DNA from: an uncultured Lachnospiraceae bacterium
GTDB taxonomy: Bacteria > Bacillota > Clostridia > Lachnospirales > Lachnospiraceae
DNA: 7,392 bases
Assembly (NCBI GenBank): GCA_947178115.1
Contig: CAMWXF010000080.1
Span: forward strand, 1 to 7,392
Direction: 5' to 3'
Below, in pieces: positions 1 to 5,783 of the stretch; position 1 is the first letter of the stretch; each line of letters begins with the position of its first letter. The notes under the pieces are model-generated. The model worked only from the letters and a program-made list of their open reading frames with translations, was not told the origin of the DNA and did not search any database. A program made the translations under genes and the position numbers.

Positions 1-157
1 CCAATGCCAGGTCAAGGCTCAGGGAACCTGTCGGAATCGTCTCCACATTCATCTGCACAGAAGGGTCACCCAATTTCATGACGGCGCCTTTACCAAACTG
101 CCTCTCTATCTGTCCTAACGCTGCATCCAATGCTTTTAATTTCTCATCTCTTTCCAT
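1..157 (-). CDS. recA: RecA recombinase, N-terminal fragment (cut by window edge)
   Basis: The reverse strand from the ATG at 155-157 encodes a sequence starting [18 protein letters not shown], followed by [13 protein letters not shown] and an [17 protein letters not shown] stretch. This is the hallmark RecA N-terminus: the oligomerisation helix and the start of the core domain. About 52 codons are visible; the Walker A and everything beyond lie left of position 1, so it is truncated by the window and not broken. RecA is the cytoplasmic ATP-dependent strand-exchange protein and the co-protease that triggers LexA self-cleavage. The start is fixed by a Shine-Dalgarno AGGAGA at 165-170, 7 nt upstream. 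The gene has its own promoter with LexA boxes, so it is almost certainly SOS-regulated and independent of the genes to the right. Confidence 0.96.
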   Translation of the reverse strand, partial: MERDEKLKALDAALGQIERQFGKGAVMKLGDPSVQMNVETIPTGSLSLDLAL

Positions 158-178
158 GTCCTGTTCTCCTTTTCTTGT

Positions 179-192
179 AGAACATCCGTTCT
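179..192. promoter_or_regulatory. LexA (SOS) box 2, downstream of the recA promoter
   Basis: The minus strand reads AGAACGGATGTTCT, a symmetric GAAC-N4-GTTC site with both half-sites intact. Its centre is 25 bp from the centre of box 1, and it lies just after the -10, around the expected transcription start. Two sites on roughly the same helix face suggest tight repression. LexA binding is inferred from the motif only. Confidence 0.72.
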
Positions 193-198
193 GATATC

Positions 199-227
199 AG
201 AATAAAACAGATGTTCGATTTTGTCAA
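199..227 (-). promoter_or_regulatory. recA sigma-A promoter
   Basis: On the minus strand a perfect -35 TTGACA (222-227) is followed after exactly 17 nt by TATTCT (199-204, 4 of 6 matches to TATAAT). It lies about 40 nt upstream of the recA start codon. A LexA box occupies the spacer, as expected for repression by blocking RNA polymerase. This is the best promoter in the window. Confidence 0.8.
204..217. promoter_or_regulatory. LexA (SOS) box 1, inside the recA promoter
   Basis: The minus strand reads CGAACATCTGTTTT, matching 12 of 14 positions of the Gram-positive LexA/DinR consensus CGAACRNRYGTTYC. The left half-site CGAAC is perfect and the right half-site is GTTT. It sits between the -35 and -10 hexamers, so bound LexA would occlude the promoter until RecA-stimulated cleavage. 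Confidence 0.8.
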
Positions 228-305
228 TCATATTTTTAAAAACTATAGTCTGATTCTAACATCTTATATGTCCAATAAATGACACTTCATCCCTCCTTTT
301 CTAAA

Positions 306-413
306 AGGATTCAGGTATCAAAAGGTGCTTAAATAAAACAAGGCTGGCAAATCGCACAAAATGTTCACGAAGTTGTTCAACTTATATTTTGCACCTTTTG
401 ACACTTAAATCCT
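306..413. repeat. Imperfect inverted repeat element, 23-bp arms, about 62-bp centre
   Basis: The left arm at 306-328 and right arm at 391-413 are reverse complements over 20 of 23 positions. The inner 11 bp are perfect: TCAAAAGGTGC at 318-328 and GCACCTTTTGA at 391-401. The 62-nt interior is AT-rich and contains a smaller dyad AAGTTG-TT-CAACTT at 370-383. The whole could fold as a long hairpin in RNA or act as paired protein sites in DNA. It could also be a short miniature transposable element, but I see no clear target-site duplication. It lies about 80 bp upstream of the recA -35, so a regulatory role is possible but unproven. Confidence 0.6.
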
Positions 414-428
414 ATAAGTCACTTCCTT

Positions 429-437
429 TGTTATAAT
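429..437 (+). promoter_or_regulatory. Possible extended -10 element facing right
   Basis: The plus strand reads TGTTATAAT, a perfect TGn-TATAAT extended -10. No good -35 lies 16-18 nt upstream; the nearest TTGACA, at 398-403 inside the inverted repeat arm, is 28 nt away, which is too far. If active, transcription would start near 444 and run antisense into the alpha/beta hydrolase gene, as no plus-strand gene follows. It could be chance in AT-rich DNA. Confidence 0.3.
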
Positions 438-544
438 GAATAATGGAAATCGTGGCGAAATGCCTGACATGCATAGCAGAATTCCATTTGTTCGGATGAA
501 GACAGTCTATCAGAAATAAGTGCGGTGTGCAATATGTTTTACAG

Positions 545-567
545 AAAAAATTAAATATCCGCGATAT
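545..567 (-). terminator. Weak terminator-like hairpin at the end of the alpha/beta hydrolase gene
   Basis: On the minus strand the last codons form ATATC-GCG-GATAT (555-567), a perfect 5-bp stem with a 3-nt loop, followed by the stop codon TAA and a run of six T (545-550). The layout is that of an intrinsic terminator, but the stem is short and AT-rich, so efficiency is doubtful. No better terminator was found between this gene and recA. Confidence 0.3.
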
Positions 568-1084
568 AACTCTTTGTTACTTCCATCACCTTCTGTAAAA
601 TACAAAGACTTCTCATCGTATCACCCTTTTCTTCCAGTGAATGATCGACACCTTCTATGACATGTAACGGCAGGTCATGTTCCCGACATTTCGTGGTGAC
701 AACCGCAGTCTCCACCCAGGAATCCGCTGTGCCGTGAAAAACGAGACCGGGCTGGGGATCGAACTCAAAAGTCTGCGCTACCGGCGTATAGTAAACGTTC
801 CTGCAGCTTATTCCGTGTTTCCTGGCATAAGCGGCTGCAACTACCGTACCAATACTCTTTGACACAAACACAATATCCTCATAGCGGCTCCAATCGATCT
901 GCGCCAGAATCTCTTCTGCCTGTGCAAGGGCCTGCGTAAATGCTTCCTCCAATGACCTGCTCAAATTAACGTAATTAACCCTGCATAATTCATATTGAAG
1001 CTGTCCTGCAATCTTTCCGCTGTAATATAACAACGGCTTGTCACAATGATATCCTATTCCCGGAAAAAACACTGCAATCTTCAT
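551..1084 (-). CDS. Small alpha/beta hydrolase family protein
   Basis: A 177-residue cytoplasmic protein without signal peptide or membrane segment. It begins with a beta strand MKIAVFFPG-IGY typical of small alpha/beta hydrolases. A candidate triad is visible in the right order: Ser77 in VSKSIGT, Asp121 in GTADSWV and His148 in GVDHSLE. The nucleophile elbow is S-K-S-I-G instead of G-x-S-x-G, the first Gly being Ser. Substrate is unknown; an esterase or dienelactone-hydrolase-like activity would be a guess. A longer reading from the ATG at 1147 exists, but the start at 1084 is chosen because GGTGGAG lies 3 nt before it and the beta strand starts there. It follows the choloylglycine hydrolase gene after 73 nt and is the last gene before the recA region. 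Confidence 0.8.
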   Translation of the reverse strand: MKIAVFFPGIGYHCDKPLLYYSGKIAGQLQYELCRVNYVNLSRSLEEAFTQALAQAEEILAQIDWSRYEDIVFVSKSIGTVVAAAYARKHGISCRNVYYTPVAQTFEFDPQPGLVFHGTADSWVETAVVTTKCREHDLPLHVIEGVDHSLEEKGDTMRSLCILQKVMEVTKSYIADI

Positions 1085-1157
1085 ATCTCCACCCCAGTCT
1101 TTTCTATGCATTGTAGCTGATCTGCCGATCCTGCCGACATACAACATATAACTTTTA

Positions 1158-2132
1158 CTAATTTTGCATTCGGATCTGCTCCTCCTTGATCATCGGATAT
1201 CTTATGAGCACATCCCCGTCCAGTTCCTCCCTATGCATGTCTACCGCAGTGATCTGGTGATTATCATAGGAAGTATAATAGTAAATTCCTTTATTGGTAT
1301 TACAGCATGAAGTATAGATGGTTATCTCATACTTTCCATCGTCCAATTCGCAGCAGCCGCGCTGTTGGTCCACCGCATTAAGAATATGGAAAAACTGGCT
1401 GACACTCTCTGCTTCTCCTTCTCCGGATGTGGAGTTCATCTTCACAAACGCTGCCCTTACAAATCTGGACTGTGACGATAAATCTCCCGGCAGTCCCAAA
1501 GCTCCCATCCCGCGGCTGTACCGTTCTAATTCCAAACCTTTTGCAAAAGTGTTTGCGGGTGATTTCACAGACAGATTCATATAATTATTCAACGCAAACA
1601 TCTGCCGGTCAAAAGGCGGATTGTTGGTCAAAACACCAACCGGATTGTCATATATCCTGATGCCTTCTTTCACCGCTTCCACTGTTATCGCTCCGCTGCT
1701 GTCCGCAATGATCCAGTGCAGCTGTGACAGCGGGAGCTTCTCATTAAAAGCGACTTTTGACAGATTCATCTTCTTCATTAACGCCCTCGCCTCTTTCACT
1801 GTGGCGCACTGGCTAAGAATCCATGGGATCAATTCAAACTGTGCAATATTATCCAAGCCTTCTTTGCTATCCCCAAAGGCGGCATTGCCCACGAAATTCA
1901 ATCCTGCAATCCCTAAGCCCTTGTCGTTAACGGCGTCATAGTATAACGGATAATCTTCCGACACATACGCCATTCCGATCATTGCATAATGTGCATTTAT
2001 ATTTCCCGCTTCCCTGAAACAAAACGGATAATTCCTGGGCGTTATAACCACTTCATCACCGTAAGAGAACTCATAGTCCAATGTCCTGCCGAAATAAAAA
2101 TCTTTCGTCTTATATGTCGCTGCCGTACACAT
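1158..2132 (-). CDS. Choloylglycine hydrolase family enzyme, probable bile salt hydrolase
   Basis: A 324-residue Ntn-hydrolase that cleaves linear amides: conjugated bile salts in bile salt hydrolases, penicillin V or acyl-homoserine lactones in relatives. It begins Met-Cys-Thr, so Met removal exposes catalytic Cys2. Family residues are visible at Arg16 and Asp19 (GRTLDYE), Asn79 (GLGIAGLNF), Asn170 (VLTNNPPFDRQ) and Arg226 (SRFVRAAF). The loop GMGALGLPGDLSS (208-220) and the C-terminal TSCCNTNKGIYYYTSYDN block resemble clostridial bile salt hydrolases as recalled. Length is usual (about 315-330). There is no signal peptide, so it acts in the cytoplasm. AGGAGG at 2143-2148, 10 nt upstream, fixes the start. 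A bile salt substrate is inferred; penicillin V acylase is the main alternative. No bile transporter or hydroxysteroid dehydrogenase gene is beside it. Confidence 0.9.
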   Translation of the reverse strand: MCTAATYKTKDFYFGRTLDYEFSYGDEVVITPRNYPFCFREAGNINAHYAMIGMAYVSEDYPLYYDAVNDKGLGIAGLNFVGNAAFGDSKEGLDNIAQFELIPWILSQCATVKEARALMKKMNLSKVAFNEKLPLSQLHWIIADSSGAITVEAVKEGIRIYDNPVGVLTNNPPFDRQMFALNNYMNLSVKSPANTFAKGLELERYSRGMGALGLPGDLSSQSRFVRAAFVKMNSTSGEGEAESVSQFFHILNAVDQQRGCCELDDGKYEITIYTSCCNTNKGIYYYTSYDNHQITAVDMHREELDGDVLIRYPMIKEEQIRMQN

Positions 2133-2167
2133 ATCGTTTCGTCCTCCTATTTATAAAAAATTTATTT

Positions 2168-3154
2168 TTACGACTTTTTATATGATTCCACTAACTCCTC
2201 AATCCGCAAATTTAAATTCTCCGGCACATAGTTTTCGGAAACGTCAAACAGTTTGATCCATAAGTGAAGATTCCTGTATCCGGGAGTTTTACTGCGTCTT
2301 CTTTTTTCCTGCTTTTCCGCCACCTGCAGCTTAATCTGTACTCTCTTCTGCTCAAAAAGGGGCACAATAATGTAGTAGAAGCGATCGTCATGAAAAGACA
2401 GATAACCGATCTCCCGTCCCTTCTGATTCTGCAGATACAATCTGTGCTGTCTGAGTTTCGACGGATAAAGTAAATCGCCGGCTTCCAAACTCACTGTACC
2501 GGCTGTCAGCTCCACCATGGCCGAAACATAAAAAATCTGTTTCCCGTCTGCATCCGCCATCTCTTCTTTCGCCAGTTCCTGCAAAAGTGCACTCCCGTTT
2601 ATGAACTGCTGCGTGAGCAGATAGGTGAGCTCCGCCTGAATACGCTGTCTGTCCGCCGAAGCTGCTCCGCCGTGAAACTGTTCGTCACACTCATCCAAAA
2701 GCTGTTTGCCGCACTGATAAATGCTGAGCAGGAATAGAGGAAACTCTTCCTCAGTTGTCCACACATATTTTCCTTTTGCAACACAAAAACTGCCTAACAC
2801 AGTACCGTCATAATCTTCTGCATAGCATAAGATTTCACGCTCTCTATAAGCATTCCCGTTAATCGGCGCACCCCATTCGTCTTTTCTGTTGTTTCGCGCC
2901 GCCTTACCTCTCCTGTGACGGGCACCGGCAGCCTTATGGAAATCTACCTCGTCAGACTCTTCAGCGGGATGAGCTATGCTCACAAGTTCATAGGCAATAT
3001 TAATTTCCTGCGCACTGTATCGACAGCCCTCCGCCGATGATCCGCCGCTGTCCGGATGCACTTGAAACATAAGCTGTCTGTACCTTTTTTTGATTTCATC
3101 TTTCGACGTTTCCGGTGAGATCCCAAGAATTTTATATGCTTCCCGTCTTGTCAC
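2168..3154 (-). CDS. J-domain (DnaJ-like) protein with unrecognised C-terminal region
   Basis: A 328-residue cytoplasmic protein. Residues 3-60 form a J domain: EAYKILGISPETSKDEIKK, the helix KRYRQLMFQV, the HPD motif at 33-35 and the helix INIAYELVSI. J domains stimulate Hsp70/DnaK ATPase, so a DnaK partner is expected. The Gly/Phe-rich region, zinc-binding CxxCxGxG repeats and DnaJ C-terminal domains are absent, making it a class C J-protein. A basic stretch (79-91, rich in Arg and Lys) links to about 230 residues I do not recognise, including a probably beta-rich part (236-278) and a second basic patch (281-289). The start is GTG; the nearest Shine-Dalgarno-like AAAGGA is about 14 nt away, so initiation may be weak or coupled to the Nudix-GNAT gene ending 38 nt upstream. 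It is not in a dnaK-grpE cluster. Confidence 0.88.
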   Translation of the reverse strand: MTRREAYKILGISPETSKDEIKKRYRQLMFQVHPDSGGSSAEGCRYSAQEINIAYELVSIAHPAEESDEVDFHKAAGARHRRGKAARNNRKDEWGAPINGNAYREREILCYAEDYDGTVLGSFCVAKGKYVWTTEEEFPLFLLSIYQCGKQLLDECDEQFHGGAASADRQRIQAELTYLLTQQFINGSALLQELAKEEMADADGKQIFYVSAMVELTAGTVSLEAGDLLYPSKLRQHRLYLQNQKGREIGYLSFHDDRFYYIIVPLFEQKRVQIKLQVAEKQEKRRRSKTPGYRNLHLWIKLFDVSENYVPENLNLRIEELVESYKKS

Positions 3155-3192
3155 GACTGATCGACAGTTCCTTTCACTCTTTTATCTTCTTA

Positions 3193-4188
3193 TTATTTAT
3201 TGCATTTCCCCTTCAACACAAACACCTGAGACGGATATCCCTGCTCGATGCATAGTTCTGACGGAAGAAATCCCAAAGCCTGATACAACGCCCGCGGTGC
3301 AGCTCCTTTCGGATCATCCTCGCGAAATGTCGTAACGGTAATATCTTTTGTCTGATCTAATCTGGTCAGCATGAAATCGATCATCTTTTTCGCGATTCCG
3401 CGTCTGCGGTACTCAGGATGTACCGCCATACAGGACAGCATATTGTGCTTTGTGGAAAAAAGCAGAATTCCCACGACTATATTGCCATGTAACGCGCATA
3501 TGGCGCTTTGCCTCTCCATATTCTTAATGACCGTATCCCGATAGTCGTTTAACAGTTCCTGTGTTTCCAGTCCCGGAAAATTATCCCTTGTAATTTCCAC
3601 CAGACTCATCCAGGAAGCAAGGCGGTGCAGCGCAGCAAATTCAACCTCTATATCCCGTTTTTGATTGCCATGCGCATCAAAGCCGCGCACCTCAAATAAT
3701 TTATCCAGAAACCAATAGGGAATCATAATTCCCTGCTCCTGCATTTGAAGCAGCTCTTCTCTATCCGCCCACCGGACAGCCTGAACCTCTTCTTCCTGCA
3801 GATGAAGTTTATCCAAATCCACTTCCCGTTCCAACAGATAATAATCGTCGAATCCATCCTCAAAATTGATCGTAAAATCCGGTCTGGTCTCTGACAAATC
3901 AAGTTTTAAACCGATCTCCTCAAACACTTCCCGCTCTGCCGCCTGACTGCTGCTCTCTCCATGCAACGCAGATCCTCCCACCGTGATATCCCACATATTA
4001 GACCATCCCTTTTTAAAGGGCTGCCGCTGCTGAATCAACAATTGATTTTTACTGTTAAAAATACAGACGTGGACCACCATATGATATTCTCCATCCTTCA
4101 TCTTCTCTCCACGTCTATGTAATCTGCCGGTCTTCACCCGATCTTTCGTATAAATATCCCACAATTCTTTTTCTGCATTATCCGCCAT
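3193..4188 (-). CDS. Two-domain Nudix hydrolase - GNAT acetyltransferase protein
   Basis: A 331-residue cytoplasmic protein (numbering from MADNAEKELW). The N-terminal half (about 1-165) is a Nudix domain with a perfect box GX5EX7REUXEEXGU at 72-94 (G72, E78, R86, E87, E90, E91, G93), the metal site for cleaving nucleoside-diphosphate-X compounds. The opening TGRLHRRGEKMKDGEYH resembles the Nudix subgroup near isopentenyl-diphosphate isomerase and YfcD-like proteins. The C-terminal half (about 200-331) is a GNAT domain: MAVHPEYRRRGIAKKM holds the acetyl-CoA pyrophosphate loop (RRRGIA, 261-266), and LYQALGF is motif B. Substrates of both are unknown. The frame is open to a TTG/ATG at 4215-4218 inside aroA, but the ATG at 4186-4188 is preferred because AGAGAGG overlaps the aroA stop 8 nt upstream. 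Confidence 0.9.
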   Translation of the reverse strand: MADNAEKELWDIYTKDRVKTGRLHRRGEKMKDGEYHMVVHVCIFNSKNQLLIQQRQPFKKGWSNMWDITVGGSALHGESSSQAAEREVFEEIGLKLDLSETRPDFTINFEDGFDDYYLLEREVDLDKLHLQEEEVQAVRWADREELLQMQEQGIMIPYWFLDKLFEVRGFDAHGNQKRDIEVEFAALHRLASWMSLVEITRDNFPGLETQELLNDYRDTVIKNMERQSAICALHGNIVVGILLFSTKHNMLSCMAVHPEYRRRGIAKKMIDFMLTRLDQTKDITVTTFREDDPKGAAPRALYQALGFLPSELCIEQGYPSQVFVLKGKCNK

Positions 4189-4196
4189 GTCAAATT

Positions 4197-4203
4197 CCTC
4201 TCT
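4197..4203 (-). promoter_or_regulatory. Ribosome binding site overlapping the aroA stop codon
   Basis: The minus strand reads TAGAGAGGAA, so the aroA TAG stop (4202-4204) runs into the Shine-Dalgarno AGAGAGG. The ATG of the Nudix-GNAT gene follows 8 nt later. This decides the start at 4188 over the in-frame codons inside aroA and implies translational coupling. Confidence 0.7.
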
Positions 4204-5485
4204 AATACAGTCCATCAATCAGCTCAAAATAATTTTCAAACGTTTTCCGACAGCATTCCGGATTCCTAATCGTTATCTTCCCTGTTTTCAGACCGACCAG
4301 GCTAAAGGCCATCGCCATGCGGTGGTCCTCATAGGTTTCCACGCTGCATTCTTCCACCGTTCCGGGCATAATTCTGATTCCGTCACATTCCGGCGCTTCT
4401 TCACATTCTATTCCCATGCGGGCAAGCTCTGTCAAAACGGCATGAATTCTATCCGTCTCCTGAAACCGTATATGACCGATATTCCGAATCAGTGTCGTCC
4501 CCTTGGCAAAGGGCGAGAGCGCCGCCATTGTCATGGTTTGGTCGGAAAAATCTTTCATGGAAACATCCATTCCCGGATATTCTGTAAGACCGCTGCCTGA
4601 CATTTTCACGCCATCGGCTTCGTCAGTAAGCATACAGCCCATGTTTTCCAATACCTGCAAAAATTTAATATCGCCTTGTAAAGAATCCATATGAACATTT
4701 TTTACTTTGACATCAGTCTGTAATAACGGTGCCATTGCATAGAAATAACATGCTCCGGACACATCCGGCTCTACCTGATATTGTTCCACCCCAAAGGACT
4801 CTGTATGCGGAATCCGATATCCGTTCTTAAGCTTAACCGGCTTGATTCCGAACTGCTCCATCATGGCAAGCGTCATTTTAATATAGGAACCTTCCGCCCG
4901 ATCCCCTGAAAGTAGCACCGTCACTCCATCCGGAAGAAGTACTCCAGACATGAGAAGCGCACTGGCAAACTGACTGCTGATTCCGGTATCCACCTGAACT
5001 TCTTTCATGGAAACCGACTGTGACTTTATCACAAAGGGAAAATGATCTTCTTCCCCGATGAATGTAAATTCAACGCCCGCCTGTTTCAAAATATCCAAAA
5101 GCGGCTTCATGGGACGTCTACACATCTGCGGCGAGGCCTGAAGTTCATATTCTCCTCCCGCCAGCGCCAGCATAACCGTCAGAAATCTTGCCGCAGTGCC
5201 CGCACTTCTCACATTGATCGAGGCATGGTTATTGGGAATCTTACCGCCTAATCCCTGAATCACCACATCCTTGGTCTCTTCATCCGCCTGCACTTCAAAG
5301 CCTAATTTTTCAAGGCTGTCCAGAAAAGCTCTGGAATCGTCACTGAATAAAACACCGTGCAGCGTACATTTGTGCGCGGAAAGGGCTGCCAGCAGAAGCG
5401 CCCGGTTCGTAATGCTCTTTGACCCCGGCACTTGTACTTCTATTTCCTTTATGTGATCTATCTTTTTTACCCGATACTCGTTCAT
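4202..5485 (-). CDS. aroA: 3-phosphoshikimate 1-carboxyvinyltransferase (EPSP synthase)
   Basis: A 427-residue cytoplasmic enzyme of full family length. It condenses shikimate 3-phosphate with phosphoenolpyruvate, the sixth step of the shikimate pathway to chorismate and aromatic amino acids. Family motifs occur in order: PGSKSITNRALLLAAL (20-35, with Lys23 and Arg28), RSAGTAARFLT (93-103, the PEP loop), TGISSQFASALL (167-178), SGDRAEGSYIK, DFSDQTMTMAAL (312-323, Asp315 as candidate catalytic base), RFQETDRI (340-347, Glu343), EDHRMAMAFSL (386-396) and a late Lys414. The PEP loop has RSAGTA where many enzymes have NAGTA. No other aro gene is nearby, so it stands apart from a full shikimate operon. 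GAGGG at 5496-5500, 10 nt upstream, supports the start, 4 nt after the preceding gene. Confidence 0.97.
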   Translation of the reverse strand: MNEYRVKKIDHIKEIEVQVPGSKSITNRALLLAALSAHKCTLHGVLFSDDSRAFLDSLEKLGFEVQADEETKDVVIQGLGGKIPNNHASINVRSAGTAARFLTVMLALAGGEYELQASPQMCRRPMKPLLDILKQAGVEFTFIGEEDHFPFVIKSQSVSMKEVQVDTGISSQFASALLMSGVLLPDGVTVLLSGDRAEGSYIKMTLAMMEQFGIKPVKLKNGYRIPHTESFGVEQYQVEPDVSGACYFYAMAPLLQTDVKVKNVHMDSLQGDIKFLQVLENMGCMLTDEADGVKMSGSGLTEYPGMDVSMKDFSDQTMTMAALSPFAKGTTLIRNIGHIRFQETDRIHAVLTELARMGIECEEAPECDGIRIMPGTVEECSVETYEDHRMAMAFSLVGLKTGKITIRNPECCRKTFENYFELIDGLY

Positions 5486-5489
5486 AGTT

Positions 5490-5783
5490 CTATATCCCTC
5501 TTTTCGTTTGCGCCTTCCATTTATCGTACGGACAGGAATTCTTCCCTATAGCCGCGCGCAATTCCACGAAACAGCCGCATGCTCTGCACATAGCGTCTGC
5601 CAGCAAATCACACTGCTTACAAACGGCAAGTCTCTTTTCGTATATTTCCTGATCCGCTTTAATATCGGCAGCCAGATTTGCAATATAGGCATGCAGATTC
5701 GCAAAATATTCCTTCTCATTCATATCCGCGGTCAGGCATTTTCTGCAAATCCGCTTCGCCCCGATTCGTTCTTCTTTACACAT
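5490..5783 (-). CDS. Small Cys-rich protein resembling DUF6171
   Basis: A 97-residue protein of unknown function with seven cysteines in metal-site spacing besides Cys2: CRKC (13-16), CKQC (55-58), CRACGC (66-71) and Cys84 in NSCPYDKW. Between the first two pairs is a helical, tyrosine-containing stretch (22-52, EYFANLHAYIANL then QEIYEKRL). The pattern CRKC...CKQC...MCRACGCFVELRAA...CP..W matches my recollection of DUF6171, a family seen in Clostridia. Zinc binding is inferred; no catalytic site is visible, nor a signal peptide or membrane segment. The chosen ATG overlaps the GH51 stop as TAATG, and no Shine-Dalgarno is visible for it, so translation is probably coupled to that gene. An in-frame ATG at 5813, inside GH51, would add 10 residues but also lacks a Shine-Dalgarno. 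Confidence 0.82.
   Translation of the reverse strand: MCKEERIGAKRICRKCLTADMNEKEYFANLHAYIANLAADIKADQEIYEKRLAVCKQCDLLADAMCRACGCFVELRAAIGKNSCPYDKWKAQTKRGI

Larger units (their letters stand above)
158..550. other. Non-coding region between recA and the alpha/beta hydrolase gene
   Basis: About 393 bp with no convincing gene. From left to right it holds the recA Shine-Dalgarno, two LexA boxes and promoter (165-227), and an AT-rich stretch with an orphan strong Shine-Dalgarno (291-300). It then holds a large inverted repeat (306-413), an isolated extended -10 on the plus strand (429-437), and a short inverted repeat AATGGAA (442-448) / TTCCATT (482-488). The last 60 bp, up to the end of the alpha/beta hydrolase gene, show nothing beyond a weak terminator-like hairpin at the stop codon. 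Confidence 0.75.

Noticed and set aside
361..408. A 15-codon plus-strand ORF starting ATGTTCACG inside the inverted repeat
   Set aside because: It has no Shine-Dalgarno, is very short, and overlaps the repeat arms, so it is most likely chance.
1110..1120. TACAAT on the minus strand as a promoter for the alpha/beta hydrolase gene
   Set aside because: The hexamer 17 nt upstream (GTCGGC) does not resemble a -35, so the match is likely chance.
1122..1137. Direct repeat CTGCCGA-TC-CTGCCGA
   Set aside because: Two 7-bp copies in the leader of the alpha/beta hydrolase gene are too short and too few to claim as an operator or array.
1085..1147. Extension of the alpha/beta hydrolase to the upstream ATG at 1147 (21 extra residues)
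   Set aside because: There is no Shine-Dalgarno before 1147. The extra residues are arginine-rich and unlike the family start, whereas the ATG at 1084 has GGTGGAG and is followed by the expected first beta strand.
2133..2167. AT-only stretch before the choloylglycine hydrolase gene as promoter or terminator
   Set aside because: A TATAAA is present, but only 4 nt before the Shine-Dalgarno and with no -35. No GC-bearing stem exists for a terminator.
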